64,000 nt of DNA, from positions 81,741 to 145,740 of the forward strand of contig JACRMI010000076.1 in the NCBI GenBank assembly GCA_016215025.1. Direction: 5' to 3'. Shown in pieces: positions 7,075-16,368 of this stretch. The stretch comes from Chloroflexota bacterium (GTDB lineage Bacteria > Chloroflexota > Anaerolineae > UBA4142). Numbering within the stretch: the stretch's first letter is position 1; every line of letters starts with the position of its first letter. Position numbers and translations under genes: made by a program. The notes beneath the pieces were generated by a model. The model was not told where the DNA came from. It saw only the letters and a list, made by a program, of their open reading frames with translations, and made no database searches.

Positions 7075-8769
7075 ATGAGTGAACAGGATAAAAAGCGCCC
7101 AGGTTTGGTTCAAACTCCATTAGATAAACTAACGTACACTGTGAACGGACTAGCGATGCAAGTGCAACACGAACTTCAAGCGGGACATTGTGAAGTGTTC
7201 TACCAGCGTCGGCTCGCAGAGCGATTGACACAAGCCGGCATTCCTGTCGAAATGGAAAAACAAGTCGAGGTCTACATTGACGATTCACTCGTTGGGTATT
7301 TGTTTTTGGATTTATGGGTCGATCAAGCGTTGGTGGTCGAGTGCAAGGCGTTCTCTCACTTGCTAACGAAAGAAGAAGTTGGGCAAGTTCTTACGTATCT
7401 CGCGGCAACGGGTGGTTGCGTTGGCATGCTCTATAACTTTGGGCGCAGATACCTGGAATGGAAACGAATCTTGCCGCCGAAAAGTGTGCAAGAGTGGCAA
7501 CAATATCTCTATCGTCAGCTCCATAAATTGCGCGGCGTAACTCTGCCGCCCATCGAAACCCTCACGACTGATACGCCAATTCAATTTTCTCTCGTGAGCC
7601 GGACTGTTACGATTACACCCACCGAACCTATCCGTTTATCCATTTCAAATTCACCGGTTTCATCCGCTCCACTTGCCCGCCAAGCGTTCCATACTCCGTC
7701 CATCTCATCTACCCCAGCTGATTCGTCTGCCCCTGTCCGCTTGTCCGTTTCAAGTCCGCTTTCTCCGTCCGCTTATGCCTCCAGCGGCGTCAACATCGAT
7801 GCGGGCAATCGCGCGGTCGAGTTGATGCGCGATGCGGTGCGCTCGACGTACGGTAAGCAAGTGCTCGCGGGGATTGGCGCATTTGGCGGCTTGTTCGATG
7901 CGGCTGCGCTCAAGGCGATGCAAAATCCCGTACTCGTCGCATCCACCGATGGCGTCGGAACCAAAGTCAAACTCGCGGCGCAGGTGCAGCGTTACCAATC
8001 GATTGGCGCTGACATTGTCAATCACTGCATCGACGATATTCTCGTGCAAGGCGCGCGCCCGCTCTTTTTTCTCGATTACGTCGCGAGCAGTCGGATCGAT
8101 CCGGAAATGATCGCGGCGATTGTGAGCGGCATCGCAGCGGCGTGTCGAGAGTCCGGTTGCGCGTTGCTTGGCGGCGAGACGGCGGAAATGCCCGGCGTTT
8201 ATCAAACGAACGAGTTTGACGTTGCGGGAACGATTATTGGCGTCGTCGAGCGCGATGCGATTTTGCCGCGCAATATTCTCTGTGCGGGGGATGTGCTCAT
8301 CGGTTTGCGTTCGTCGGGTCCACACACGAATGGCTATTCGCTCATCCGCAAGATTTTCGAAGGTGTGTCGCTCGATACGGTTTTCCCAGAGCTAGGCGTG
8401 CCGCTTGCCGATGCGCTGCTTGCGCCTCATCGTTCATATCTTTCGACTCTGCAAAACGCGCTGCCGCACATCAAAGCATTGGCGCATCTCACCGGCGGTG
8501 GCTTTATCGAAAACATTCCGCGCGTGCTGCCAGAAAATCTCGGCGCGGTGATTCAGCGTGACCGTTGGCAGGTTCCACCGCTGTTTCAACTCATTCAAAC
8601 GCGCGGCGATGTGCCGATGGAAGAAATGTACCGCGTGTTCAACATGGGCATCGGCATGATCGCAATTGTCGCGCAAGAGAACATCGGGCAAGTGCAAGAA
8701 TCAATCGGTGAACCAACTTGGGTGATTGGTGAACTTGTTTCAGGCGAAAAGAAAGTTGTCTTTGCATGA
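7075..8769 (+). CDS. purM: GxxExxY protein fused in frame to AIR synthetase PurM
   Basis: About 564 residues from ATG 7075, which has GGAGGT at 7065-7070, 20 bases after purD. Residues 15-160 match the GxxExxY family: GHCEVFY (37-43) is the name-giving motif. D79 and the ECK at 89-91 form a PD-(D/E)xK-like nuclease signature, and QVLTYL follows. Residues 160-230 are a Ser/Thr/Pro linker of repeat DNA. From about 232 the protein is a complete PurM: GVNIDAGNRAVELM, GIGAFGGLFD, STDGVGTKVKLA, GGETAEMPGVY, GLRSSGPHTNGYSLIR and LTGGGFIENIPR. There is no stop between the parts; TTG 7741 is the only late in-frame start near PurM and lacks a ribosome site. PurM makes AIR from FGAM with ATP. Confidence 0.92.
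   Translation: MSEQDKKRPGLVQTPLDKLTYTVNGLAMQVQHELQAGHCEVFYQRRLAERLTQAGIPVEMEKQVEVYIDDSLVGYLFLDLWVDQALVVECKAFSHLLTKEEVGQVLTYLAATGGCVGMLYNFGRRYLEWKRILPPKSVQEWQQYLYRQLHKLRGVTLPPIETLTTDTPIQFSLVSRTVTITPTEPIRLSISNSPVSSAPLARQAFHTPSISSTPADSSAPVRLSVSSPLSPSAYASSGVNIDAGNRAVELMRDAVRSTYGKQVLAGIGAFGGLFDAAALKAMQNPVLVASTDGVGTKVKLAAQVQRYQSIGADIVNHCIDDILVQGARPLFFLDYVASSRIDPEMIAAIVSGIAAACRESGCALLGGETAEMPGVYQTNEFDVAGTIIGVVERDAILPRNILCAGDVLIGLRSSGPHTNGYSLIRKIFEGVSLDTVFPELGVPLADALLAPHRSYLSTLQNALPHIKALAHLTGGGFIENIPRVLPENLGAVIQRDRWQVPPLFQLIQTRGDVPMEEMYRVFNMGIGMIAIVAQENIGQVQESIGEPTWVIGELVSGEKKVVFA
7600..7775 (+). repeat. Repeat-derived linker between GxxExxY and PurM
   Basis: Low-complexity pyrimidine-rich DNA made of TCCGTC, TTCATCCG and TGTCCGCTTGTCCG units. 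Translated in the fusion frame it gives a Ser/Thr/Pro-rich linker. It is the inverted counterpart of the repeat in purD at 6891-6943. Confidence 0.6.
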
Positions 8770-9380
8770 TGGCAAATCCAAAATCCAAAATCCAAAATCC
8801 CAAATTGGTTGTGTTGATTTCCGGCAGTGGCTCCAACTTGCAGGCGATTCTCGACGCGTGTGCATCCGGCGAATTGCATGCACACGTCGTCGCCGTGATT
8901 TCGAACACCGCAGACGCGTACGGCTTGGAACGCGCGCGGCGCGCGAATGTGCCGACCGTCGTGTGCGTCAAATCGAAAGAGCAAGACCGCCGCGCGTACG
9001 ATGCGGAGCTTGCCGACATGGTTGCATCGTATCAACCGGACTGGGTCGTGCTGGCGGGCTGGATGCGAATTTTATCGTCAGCATTTCTCAATCGATTCCC
9101 GAATCGCGTCGTCAATCTGCATCCCGCATTGCCCGGAACATTCCCAGGTACACACGCGATCGAGTGCGCTTTTCAAGCGTATGAGCGTGGCGAAATCAAG
9201 CACACCGGCGTCATGGTGCATCTCGTTCCCGACGAAGGTGTTGATTGCGGTCCTGTGCTTGCGCAAGAGATCGTGCCGATTCAATCGGACGACACCGCCG
9301 AGACATTGGAGGCGCGCGTCCACATCGTTGAGCATCGATTATTGGTCGAGACAATAAGACGGCTCGTTGATTCTGCGTAG
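8766..9380 (+). CDS. purN: GAR transformylase PurN
   Basis: A 204-residue folate-dependent glycinamide ribonucleotide formyltransferase. LVVLISGSGSNLQAIL is the phosphate-binding start of the fold. NLHPALPGTFPGTHAIE contains the catalytic Asn-His region, and HTGVMVHLVPDEGVDCGPVL contains the catalytic Asp. It starts at ATG 8766, overlapping the purM stop (ATGA). The first residues, MMANPKSKIQNPK, come from tandem CAAAATCC-type repeat units and are not part of the normal family N-terminus. It uses 10-formyl-THF; the product FGAR is the PurL/PurQ substrate. Confidence 0.95.
   Translation: MMANPKSKIQNPKLVVLISGSGSNLQAILDACASGELHAHVVAVISNTADAYGLERARRANVPTVVCVKSKEQDRRAYDAELADMVASYQPDWVVLAGWMRILSSAFLNRFPNRVVNLHPALPGTFPGTHAIECAFQAYERGEIKHTGVMVHLVPDEGVDCGPVLAQEIVPIQSDDTAETLEARVHIVEHRLLVETIRRLVDSA
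8770..8803 (+). repeat. Short tandem repeat forming the PurN N-terminus
   Basis: Tandem AATCCAAA-type units directly after the purM stop, translated as NPKSKIQNPK at the start of PurN. It is a third type of short repeat entering a frame in this operon. Confidence 0.6.
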
Positions 9381-9404
9381 AGGCGATTGTCAAATCGCCT
9401 CTAC
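9377..9404. repeat. REP-like hairpin after purN
   Basis: A perfect 12-bp inverted repeat (GTAGAGGCGATT and its complement, loop of 4) that overlaps the purN stop. It lies between purN and guaB and has no T-run, so it is more likely an extragenic palindrome than a terminator. Confidence 0.7.
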
Positions 9405-9424
9405 AACTATTCCAGGAGGTTTAA

Positions 9425-10906
9425 ATGAATGAAGGACTCTTTAAAGATTTTGAAGCACTCACGTTCGACGATGTATTGATCGTGCCGGGGTACAGCCAGG
9501 TCTTGCCCGACCAAACGAACGTCAAGGCAAATCTAACGCGCGGGATTCCATTGAACATTCCGATTGTGTCCGCCGCGATGGATACCGTGACCGAAGCGCA
9601 GTTGGCGATTGCGTTGGCGCGCGAAGGCGGCATCGGTTTTATCCATCGCAATCTGACGATCGAAGCGCAGGCAACCCAGGTCGAACAGGTCAAGCGTTCC
9701 GAATCGGGAATGATTACGAATCCGGTGACGCTTCCGCCGACGGCAACCTTGCGCGATGCGGAAACCATCATGGCAAAATATCGCATCAGCGGCGTGCCGA
9801 TCACGGACGATACCGGCAAGCTCGTCGGCATCTTGACGAATCGCGATACGCGTTTTGTGCAGCCGAATGATTTGGATCACTGCTTGAGCGAATTCATGAC
9901 GAGTGCGAATCTCGTCACCGCAAAGGTTGGCACAACGCTCGAAGAAGCAAAAACGATTTTGCAGACGCATCGCATCGAAAAGTTGCCGCTGGTCGATGAT
10001 GCAGGAAAATTAAAAGGACTCATCACCGTTAAAGATATTCAAAAGAAACGCGATTACCCCAATGCGGCGACGGATTCCCAGGGGCGATTGATCGCCGGTG
10101 CGGCGGTGGGAGTGGGTCCGGATTTGGAAGAGCGCGTTCAATGCTTGGTCGAGCATGGCATCGATTGTGTGGCAATCGATACGGCGCACGGTCATACCGA
10201 GGGTGTCCTGCGCGCGATTCAGCGCATCAAAAGCTCGTGGCGCGATTTACCGGTGATCGCCGGTAATGTAGTGACGGCGGAAGGGACCGAGGCACTCATC
10301 GCCGCGGGCGCAGATGCGATCAAGGTTGGCGTGGGCGCGGGATCGATTTGCACGACGCGCATTGTGGCGGGCGCAGGCATGCCGCAACTGACGGCGATTT
10401 GGAATTGCGCGAGCGTGGCGCATCGAAAAGGAATTCCGGTGATCGCGGATGGTGGCATCAAGTACAGCGGCGATGTGGTCAAGGCGATTGTCGCGGGCGC
10501 AGATGTTGTGATGCTGGGAAGCATGTTGGCGGGCTTGGACGAATCGCCCGGCGATGTTGTGTTGTACGAAGGTCGTCGCTTCAAAGAATATCGCGGCATG
10601 GGCAGCATCGGCGCGATGCAAGGAATGGGACGAGATCGATATGGCAGCGGGCAAGGGCGCAGCGGCAAGCTGGTCCCCGAAGGCATCGAAGGGCGCGTGC
10701 CATACAAAGGATCGCTTCGCGACGTGATCTATCAATTGGTGGGCGGTTTGCGTTCGGGCATGGGTTATGCCGGCGCAGCGACCCTGGAGGATTTGCGGAC
10801 GAAAACGAAATTGGTGCGCATCACCAATGCGGGCTTGATCGAAAGTCATCCGCACGATGTCATCATCACGCGCGAAGCGCCGAACTATCAAACGGTCGAA
10901 CGCTGA
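9425..10906 (+). CDS. guaB: IMP dehydrogenase GuaB
   Basis: A 493-residue enzyme oxidising IMP to XMP with NAD, the first step towards [16 protein letters not shown] is the N-terminal signature. Two CBS domains lie at about residues 95-205 ([15 protein letters not shown] and [15 protein letters not shown]). The catalytic loop [17 protein letters not shown] carries the Cys, followed by [16 protein letters not shown] and the flap [10 protein letters not shown]. The start ATG 9425 follows AGGAGGT. It is the last gene of the purine operon; a 25-bp palindrome begins at the base after its stop. Confidence 0.97.
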   Translation: MNEGLFKDFEALTFDDVLIVPGYSQVLPDQTNVKANLTRGIPLNIPIVSAAMDTVTEAQLAIALAREGGIGFIHRNLTIEAQATQVEQVKRSESGMITNPVTLPPTATLRDAETIMAKYRISGVPITDDTGKLVGILTNRDTRFVQPNDLDHCLSEFMTSANLVTAKVGTTLEEAKTILQTHRIEKLPLVDDAGKLKGLITVKDIQKKRDYPNAATDSQGRLIAGAAVGVGPDLEERVQCLVEHGIDCVAIDTAHGHTEGVLRAIQRIKSSWRDLPVIAGNVVTAEGTEALIAAGADAIKVGVGAGSICTTRIVAGAGMPQLTAIWNCASVAHRKGIPVIADGGIKYSGDVVKAIVAGADVVMLGSMLAGLDESPGDVVLYEGRRFKEYRGMGSIGAMQGMGRDRYGSGQGRSGKLVPEGIEGRVPYKGSLRDVIYQLVGGLRSGMGYAGAATLEDLRTKTKLVRITNAGLIESHPHDVIITREAPNYQTVER

Positions 10907-10957
10907 TGGGCAAAAACATGCGACGCACCTCCGAGGTGCGTCGCATGTTTTTGCCCA
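10907..10957. terminator. 25-bp perfect palindrome after guaB
   Basis: Two 25-base arms (10907-10931 and 10933-10957) are exact reverse complements around a single base. The core is GACGCACCTC / GAGGTGCGTC and the outer parts are GGGCAAAAAC / GTTTTTGCCC. It starts immediately after the guaB stop and contains a T5 run in either orientation. It probably ends the purine operon; the unusually long perfect match also fits a mobile palindromic repeat. Confidence 0.75.
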
Positions 10958-10986
10958 TTGACAGCCAGAAACACTTGTTCTAAAAT
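10958..10986 (+). promoter_or_regulatory. Strong sigma70-type promoter, leaderless
   Basis: TTGACA at 10958-10963, a 17-base spacer and TAAAAT at 10981-10986. The expected start of transcription (about 10992-10994) coincides with the ATG of the radical SAM gene at 10994, so the mRNA should be leaderless. No ribosome site is visible. Confidence 0.7.
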
Positions 10987-10993
10987 GTAGTCG

Positions 10994-12214
10994 ATGGATA
11001 CCGAAGCGAAACTTGCGCTTGTCTCTGATCAAATGCATCTCGAACCGGCCGAAGAAACCGGCGTGGCAGGGCGTGTCGTTGCGCCGTGTGGCTTTGCGCC
11101 CGACGAACTACGGAACGTGGTTGAGTCCGGCGCGGCGAGTTCTGCGCTCGAAGCGAAAAAGAATTCGCTGGGGCTGTACGATGCGGCAATGCCCAACGGC
11201 AAGCGCATGACGATGCTCAAGACGCTGCTCACTTCGGCGTGCGAGCGCGATTGCTATTACTGTCCATTCCGCGCCAAGCGAAATTATCGACGAGCGACCT
11301 TCAAGCCGGAAGAGATGGCGCAAGCGTTTCATCAGATGTTCGATGCGGGCATGGCGCAGGGATTGTTCCTCAGCTCAGGCGTCGCCGGTGGCGGCGTACG
11401 AACCCAGGATCGATTGATCGCAACGGCAGAAATTCTGCGACGCAAGCTGAATTACACTGGCTATTTGCATTTGAAGATCATGCCGGGCGCAGAACGCGAG
11501 CAAGTGTTCCGCGCGATGCAGCTCGCGGATCGCATTTCGATCAATCTCGAAGCGCCGAATGCGAATCGATTGACGGCACTCGCACCGCACAAGAATTTTG
11601 CAGAGGAATTGTTGCGCCCGTTGCAATGGGTGGAGGAAATTCGCAAGAGCCAGCCCGCGCGATTGGGGTGGAATGGTCGCTGGCCTTCGACCGTGACGCA
11701 GTTTGTTGTCGGCGCAGTGGGCGAAAACGATGTGGAAATTCTTTCGACGTCGGCGTATCTCATTCAACAATTGAGACTCACGCGCACGTACTATTCCGCG
11801 TTCAGTCCGGTGCCGGACACGCCGTTCGACAATCACGCGCCGGAAAATCCTTGGCGCGAGCATCGGCTATATCAAGCATCGTTTTTGCTGCGTGATTATC
11901 AATTCGAAATGGAAGAGATGCCGTTCAATCGCGATGGGAACTTGCCGCTCGAGGTCGATCCCAAGATGGCATGGGCGCGCGCGCATTTGACCGAGCATCC
12001 CACCGAAGTCAATCGCGCCGAGCGAAATGAATTGCTGCGCATCCCCGGCATCGGACCGAAAGGCGCGGATGCGATTTTGTCGGCGCGGCGACGCGGTCAT
12101 CTGCATGACTGGCGCGATTTGGAAAAGCTGGGGATTGCCGCGGCGCGCGCGGCTCCGTTTGTTCTCCTCGATGGAAAGCGACCCCCGCACCAGCTTTCAC
12201 TTTGGCCGGCTTGA
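10994..12214 (+). CDS. Radical SAM protein, putative DNA modification/repair type
   Basis: A 406-residue radical SAM enzyme. The cluster motif is CERDCYYC (Cx3Cx2C) near residue 80. GLFLSSGVAGGG and INLEAPNANRL fit the family described as putative DNA modification/repair radical SAM proteins, often found with a uracil-DNA-glycosylase-like partner. The C-terminus (about 335-395) has a helix-hairpin-helix region, LLRIPGIGPKGADAIL, which binds DNA in many repair proteins. The partner gene is not next to it here. Its start sits on the expected transcription start of a strong promoter. The substrate is unknown. Confidence 0.85.
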   Translation: MDTEAKLALVSDQMHLEPAEETGVAGRVVAPCGFAPDELRNVVESGAASSALEAKKNSLGLYDAAMPNGKRMTMLKTLLTSACERDCYYCPFRAKRNYRRATFKPEEMAQAFHQMFDAGMAQGLFLSSGVAGGGVRTQDRLIATAEILRRKLNYTGYLHLKIMPGAEREQVFRAMQLADRISINLEAPNANRLTALAPHKNFAEELLRPLQWVEEIRKSQPARLGWNGRWPSTVTQFVVGAVGENDVEILSTSAYLIQQLRLTRTYYSAFSPVPDTPFDNHAPENPWREHRLYQASFLLRDYQFEMEEMPFNRDGNLPLEVDPKMAWARAHLTEHPTEVNRAERNELLRIPGIGPKGADAILSARRRGHLHDWRDLEKLGIAAARAAPFVLLDGKRPPHQLSLWPA

Positions 12215-12231
12215 TGATCCTCGCCATTTAA

Positions 12232-12288
12232 CCACAGAGGGCACAGGGAACACAGAGAAAAATTCTGTGAACTCTGTGCCCTCTGTGG
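12232..12288. terminator. Inverted repeat between convergent genes
   Basis: An imperfect palindrome whose outer 15 bp (CCACAGAGGGCACAG and its complement) are exact. It lies between the converging radical SAM and PLP-enzyme genes and could act as a bidirectional terminator. It belongs to the class of short palindromic repeats scattered through the window. Confidence 0.55.
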
Positions 12289-12301
12289 CGATAAGATTCA
12301 C

Positions 12302-13699
12302 TCAAACTTGGTACAGTATGTCCATGTACATCTTGAGCAATGCATCCACCATGTAACGCGCCTCCACAATCGATGCCATGCCGTAGATCGGTCCCACACC
12401 GGATGGCGCATTGGGATTTGCTTTAACGTACGCCACCGCTTCTTTTAGGTCGGCGATAAATTGCTCCGCGACGCCAGGCTGCGTGTGGCGCAACGTCACG
12501 CAGATGTGAACAGCCGCCGGCGAGTGCAAGCCGTTCAAACTCCAGCCCTTTTTCGTCATGCGTTCCATCACTTGGAATACGTCGAGCGAATCCGACATGA
12601 ACGCGACGAGGAAGAGTGGGTCTCCGCACAATTTCAATTCCGGAATTTCGCGCACGCCTTGTTTTATTTTCGCCGCTGTTTCCACAATCGCTTGCGCCGC
12701 GCGCAGATAGCCGCTCTCGCCTAACGATACCATCGCCGCCCAGCATCCCGCGCTCAACGCCCCAGGACGACTGCCGGCAAATGTTGGCGAAAAGTACAAG
12801 CCGCCGGGCCAATCCGTCGAGGTGAAATACTGAAAGTGGCGCAGTTCTTCGTTTCGATACAACACGACCGAGGTGCCTTTGGGCGCATAGCCATACTTGT
12901 GCGTGTCGGCGGAAATCGACGTGACGCCGGGCAATCGAAAATCGAACGGCGGAACGGGATAACCCAGCTTTTCGATCCAGGGCAACAAAAATCCGCCGAG
13001 ACAACCGTCGGTGTGAAAACCAATTCCGCGTTCGCGCGCCAGCTCCGACAATTCCTCAATCGGATCGATGATGCCGTGCGGGAATTGCGGCGCAGAACCG
13101 ATCATCACAATCGTGTTTGCGTTGATCGCAGCGCGCATGGCGGCAACATCCGCGCGAAAATCTTCGCCGACCGGAATGCGGTGCATTTTGATGCAAAAGT
13201 ATTGCGCGGCTTTGTCGAATGCCGCATGGGCCGTTGTCGGCGCGATCATTTCCGGTTCGGTGATGCCTTTGGTTTCGCGCGCCCAATCGCGATAGGTTTT
13301 CATCGCGAGCAAAATGCTTTCCGTTCCGCCGGACGATACCGTGCCGCACGCGCCTTTCGGTGCGTTAAGCATGTGTCCCGTCATCGAAACGATTTCCGCT
13401 TCGAATTTCGTCGTCGCGGGAAAAACGTCGGCGTGCAGCGGATTGCTTTGCGAGTGCAGCGCATAGACGCGATTCACAAAATCAATATGCGATTGATCGC
13501 CGTGATAAACCGCGCCGGAAACTTTGCCGTCTTTCCAATGCGCTTCCTCAAGCGATTTCAGTTTCTCCATCTCGCGCAAAATGTCTTCGCGGCTGCACCC
13601 CGTTGCTGGGATTTCCGAAAACGAGAGGAATCCTTCTTTGTACGGTTTCAGTGCTTTTTCTAGTTGGGGTACCAAATCTTCAAATGCAGATGTGTCCAT
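12302..13699 (-). CDS. PLP-dependent decarboxylase/lyase, sphingosine-1-phosphate lyase-like
   Basis: About 465 residues of a group II PLP enzyme. [15 protein letters not shown] holds the Schiff-base lysine, [15 protein letters not shown] is the phosphate-contact loop, and [13 protein letters not shown] contains the Asp that pairs with the pyridine nitrogen. The overall pattern ([25 protein letters not shown]) resembles sphingosine-1-phosphate lyases and related bacterial enzymes more than glutamate decarboxylases. I chose ATG 13699, which has GGAG seven bases upstream; the ATG at 13711 lacks a site. It is a single gene between convergent and divergent neighbours. The true substrate cannot be read from the sequence. 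Confidence 0.85.
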   Translation of the reverse strand: MDTSAFEDLVPQLEKALKPYKEGFLSFSEIPATGCSREDILREMEKLKSLEEAHWKDGKVSGAVYHGDQSHIDFVNRVYALHSQSNPLHADVFPATTKFEAEIVSMTGHMLNAPKGACGTVSSGGTESILLAMKTYRDWARETKGITEPEMIAPTTAHAAFDKAAQYFCIKMHRIPVGEDFRADVAAMRAAINANTIVMIGSAPQFPHGIIDPIEELSELARERGIGFHTDGCLGGFLLPWIEKLGYPVPPFDFRLPGVTSISADTHKYGYAPKGTSVVLYRNEELRHFQYFTSTDWPGGLYFSPTFAGSRPGALSAGCWAAMVSLGESGYLRAAQAIVETAAKIKQGVREIPELKLCGDPLFLVAFMSDSLDVFQVMERMTKKGWSLNGLHSPAAVHICVTLRHTQPGVAEQFIADLKEAVAYVKANPNAPSGVGPIYGMASIVEARYMVDALLKMYMDILYQV

Positions 13700-13762
13700 T
13701 GTTGACTCCATGTGAGCTGTATGTACCGTTGTTAGGTGCGTAGCCGTTCGCGAACTGTTGCG

Positions 13763-14701
13763 TTACGATGAACGTCCAATATAAACTGGCGCAAACGGTT
13801 TACGTGGAGAAGCCGTAAGGCGCAGAGTTGCGTACCCACGCTTCATCGAAAGTTCATAGTGTTTTTTTGATGCAAGTGGTAAAAAGGATTTCATCTTCTT
13901 TTTCCAATCGAGATGATCATATAGACGTGCCCCAATGAAATGATACCCACTTCCTGTGCGGAAGAAGAAACCAGGTTCATTTGTAAATTTTTCCCTTGGA
14001 AGCGTGCTCATATCATCGAGGTCAAGCATGAGAATATGTTTGGGTTCATACTGATTCACACGGCTATTAAGACCGATGACGTATAACTCGGAGTTCTTGA
14101 CTCGAAGCGTATGGAGTGACCTAATTGTCGAATTGAGCAACATTCGAAGCCACTTATCGGTCAATCGTCCTTTAGGACACCAGGTTGTAAACCGAGTGTG
14201 GTGAAAATACGATTTTGGACAATAGATGTCGAATGAAAAGTCACGAATTTCAGAATTCGCTTCTACAAGCAAAGTAAGGATTTTTGCAGTCGAAACAGGT
14301 GGAATTTCACGACGAGCCCGTTTTGTGAAATTCTCTACCTGTTTCGTCAAGTGTTCTACAGCGTTGTGAAAAGTTGGGACATACTCGCCGTAATCGGCTT
14401 TGTCTCGGTCGTCATGCAGTGAGTTTAGCAATCGTCCATATATTTCTGGAAAATGCCGTTTCTTGACCCACTCTAAACCAAACTGATTTGCTATTGCTGT
14501 ATGAGTCTTGGCATGATTGCCAACGAGTTCTAATAAAGCGCGTGCGGTATGATGCGTGGCATAGTAAAGACGATTGCGCGCCCCGAGCCGAGTTTGCCCA
14601 CTTGGGACAAGCAATCTGGCTTCTTCTAAGGTATCGATTGCCTTTGCCATCCACCAATGCGCTCTCTCAATTTGTTTAGCTGAAAACTTCTCTGTTGGCA
14701 T
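13763..14701 (-). CDS. HEPN-domain protein with primase-polymerase-like C-terminal motifs
   Basis: A 312-residue protein. Residues 8-130 look like a HEPN domain: ARNRLYYATHHTARALLE gives R44-x6-H51, the RNase-type motif of many HEPN toxins. The C-terminal part contains MLDLDDM (D227, D229), then FFFRTGSGYHFIG (H254), then GYATLRLTASPRKPFAP. The DxD and S/G-x-H pair in this order recalls archaeo-eukaryotic primase-polymerase (AEP) folds. The HEPN call is reasonably firm; the AEP call is an inference from spacing and motif only. It is a single gene with no antitoxin-like neighbour, flanked by the PLP enzyme and the FGGY kinase. Confidence 0.6.
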   Translation of the reverse strand: MPTEKFSAKQIERAHWWMAKAIDTLEEARLLVPSGQTRLGARNRLYYATHHTARALLELVGNHAKTHTAIANQFGLEWVKKRHFPEIYGRLLNSLHDDRDKADYGEYVPTFHNAVEHLTKQVENFTKRARREIPPVSTAKILTLLVEANSEIRDFSFDIYCPKSYFHHTRFTTWCPKGRLTDKWLRMLLNSTIRSLHTLRVKNSELYVIGLNSRVNQYEPKHILMLDLDDMSTLPREKFTNEPGFFFRTGSGYHFIGARLYDHLDWKKKMKSFLPLASKKHYELSMKRGYATLRLTASPRKPFAPVYIGRSS

Positions 14702-14787
14702 TAAGATCCTCGATTTAGATTTACGAAATTTATGCAGGTTGGAAAATATGGTGGCATGATAACTAACCTCACATCACGCATCACGTT

Positions 14788-16368
14788 TTACGTTTTACGA
14801 TTCAATCGCTCGTAAATCTTCTTGTTCTGCTTGTAGACATTCACAAACTCGGCAAACAGTTGGTCATACAATTTTCGATTTTCGGGATTGGGTTGGTACT
14901 CGTGCTGAATTTTCACTTTGCGGCTCACGTCGTCGAACGTGGTGCAGCCCAGCCCGACCGAAGCGATGAGCGCCGCGCCGCGCGCATTGGCAAGCACCGG
15001 GTTTTCGACTTGGCGAATTGTGCGATTCAGTACGTCGGCGTGAATCTGACACCAGAGATTGGAATTCGCACCGCCGCCCACGATGTTGATCGGGTTGATC
15101 GATTTGCCGCAGAATTTCTCCACGGGAGCTAGGAGCCAGCGCGAGTTGAACGCGACGCCTTCCATCACCGCGCGAACCATGTCGGCTCGTGTGTTGTGCA
15201 GCGACAAGTTTAGGAATCCTGCACGAATCCAAGCATCATCTACCGGCGTTCGCTCGCCGAAAAGCCAGGGCGTGTACATGACGCCATGACTGCCCGCCGG
15301 AGTTTGCTCTGCAACTTGGTTCAACGCGTCAAAGAAATTCTCCGGGGATTTAGTCGAAGCGAGTGCGTCGTTCGGAAATAGGATGTTGTCGCGCAGCCAC
15401 GTCAGATTGCCGCCTGCCATCTCTTGCGTCGCGATGAGCAGGTATCGATCAGGAATCGCGCACGGAACCGATGCCATCGAACTAAACAAATCGGTTTTCT
15501 TGAACGGCACATGGACCGCCACCCACGACGACGTGCCGATGTACAAATGCGCGGAAAAATTATCGACTGCGCCGGAGCCGACGCCTGCGGCCGGAATATC
15601 GAACGCGCCGGCGACGACTTGCACATCGCGTCGCAATCCCAGTTCGTCGGCGACGTTTGGCAGAATCGGACCGAGCACATCGATGGAGCGCACAATGTCT
15701 GGAAATTTTTCGCGCTCGATGGTTGACCATTGCAGCAGTTCATCGTCGTACTTGATTTGACCGGGATTGCGATTATCGGTCACCCAGCGCGAGACAACTG
15801 CATCGGACGTGGTGACGAATTTGCCGGTGAGACGAAAATCGATGTAATCGACACAGTCGAGAAATTTGTAGGTATTGCGATAAATGTCGGGATGTTTATG
15901 TTTGACGAAGAGCGCGTGCGCAAACGAGTCCTTGCCGGAAAGAAACGGCACGCCGCCGGTGCGGGCGATCCACTTTGAAAGTTTCGATGCCGAATAACCC
16001 GCGACCGGTCCACCGGCGATTTGGTGCGTGTACTCTGCGCCGCGCGTGTCGAGCCAAGTGATGGCGCGCATCAAGCAATTGCCCTCACGATCCACCGGCA
16101 GCGTGCCCGCGCCGGGTGTGCTCGCGCATACGGCGATGATTTTTTTGCGCGACGCGGGCGATTTCGCGAGTAAGCGTTTCGATGCGGCGATAATCGCATT
16201 CCACCCGTCTTGCGCGTCTTGCTCTGCGCCGCCGTTTTCTAAAAGATAAAGTGGGATCGTTTCGCTTTCCCAGCCGAACGCTTCGCCGTAAATCGAAAAC
16301 AGTCCGACCTTGGCGCTGGATGTTCCTAGATCGATGGCAAGGACGTACTGGTCTGATGATTTCGTCAT
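14788..16368 (-). CDS. FGGY-family carbohydrate kinase, xylulokinase-like
   Basis: A 526-residue sugar kinase. The N-terminal ATP motif is LAIDLGTSSAKVGLF. ITWLDTRGAEY, LYIGTSSWVAVH and the C-terminal INIVGGGANSNLWCQIHADVLNR with NARGAALIASVGLG are FGGY signatures. It is slightly longer than classic xylulokinases (about 480-500). It starts at ATG 16368 and overlaps the stop of the upstream MFS gene (ATGA), so import and phosphorylation of a sugar or polyol are probably coupled. The last codons run into a repeat of ACGTTTTACG units. The precise substrate is not readable. Confidence 0.88.
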   Translation of the reverse strand: MTKSSDQYVLAIDLGTSSAKVGLFSIYGEAFGWESETIPLYLLENGGAEQDAQDGWNAIIAASKRLLAKSPASRKKIIAVCASTPGAGTLPVDREGNCLMRAITWLDTRGAEYTHQIAGGPVAGYSASKLSKWIARTGGVPFLSGKDSFAHALFVKHKHPDIYRNTYKFLDCVDYIDFRLTGKFVTTSDAVVSRWVTDNRNPGQIKYDDELLQWSTIEREKFPDIVRSIDVLGPILPNVADELGLRRDVQVVAGAFDIPAAGVGSGAVDNFSAHLYIGTSSWVAVHVPFKKTDLFSSMASVPCAIPDRYLLIATQEMAGGNLTWLRDNILFPNDALASTKSPENFFDALNQVAEQTPAGSHGVMYTPWLFGERTPVDDAWIRAGFLNLSLHNTRADMVRAVMEGVAFNSRWLLAPVEKFCGKSINPINIVGGGANSNLWCQIHADVLNRTIRQVENPVLANARGAALIASVGLGCTTFDDVSRKVKIQHEYQPNPENRKLYDQLFAEFVNVYKQNKKIYERLNRKT

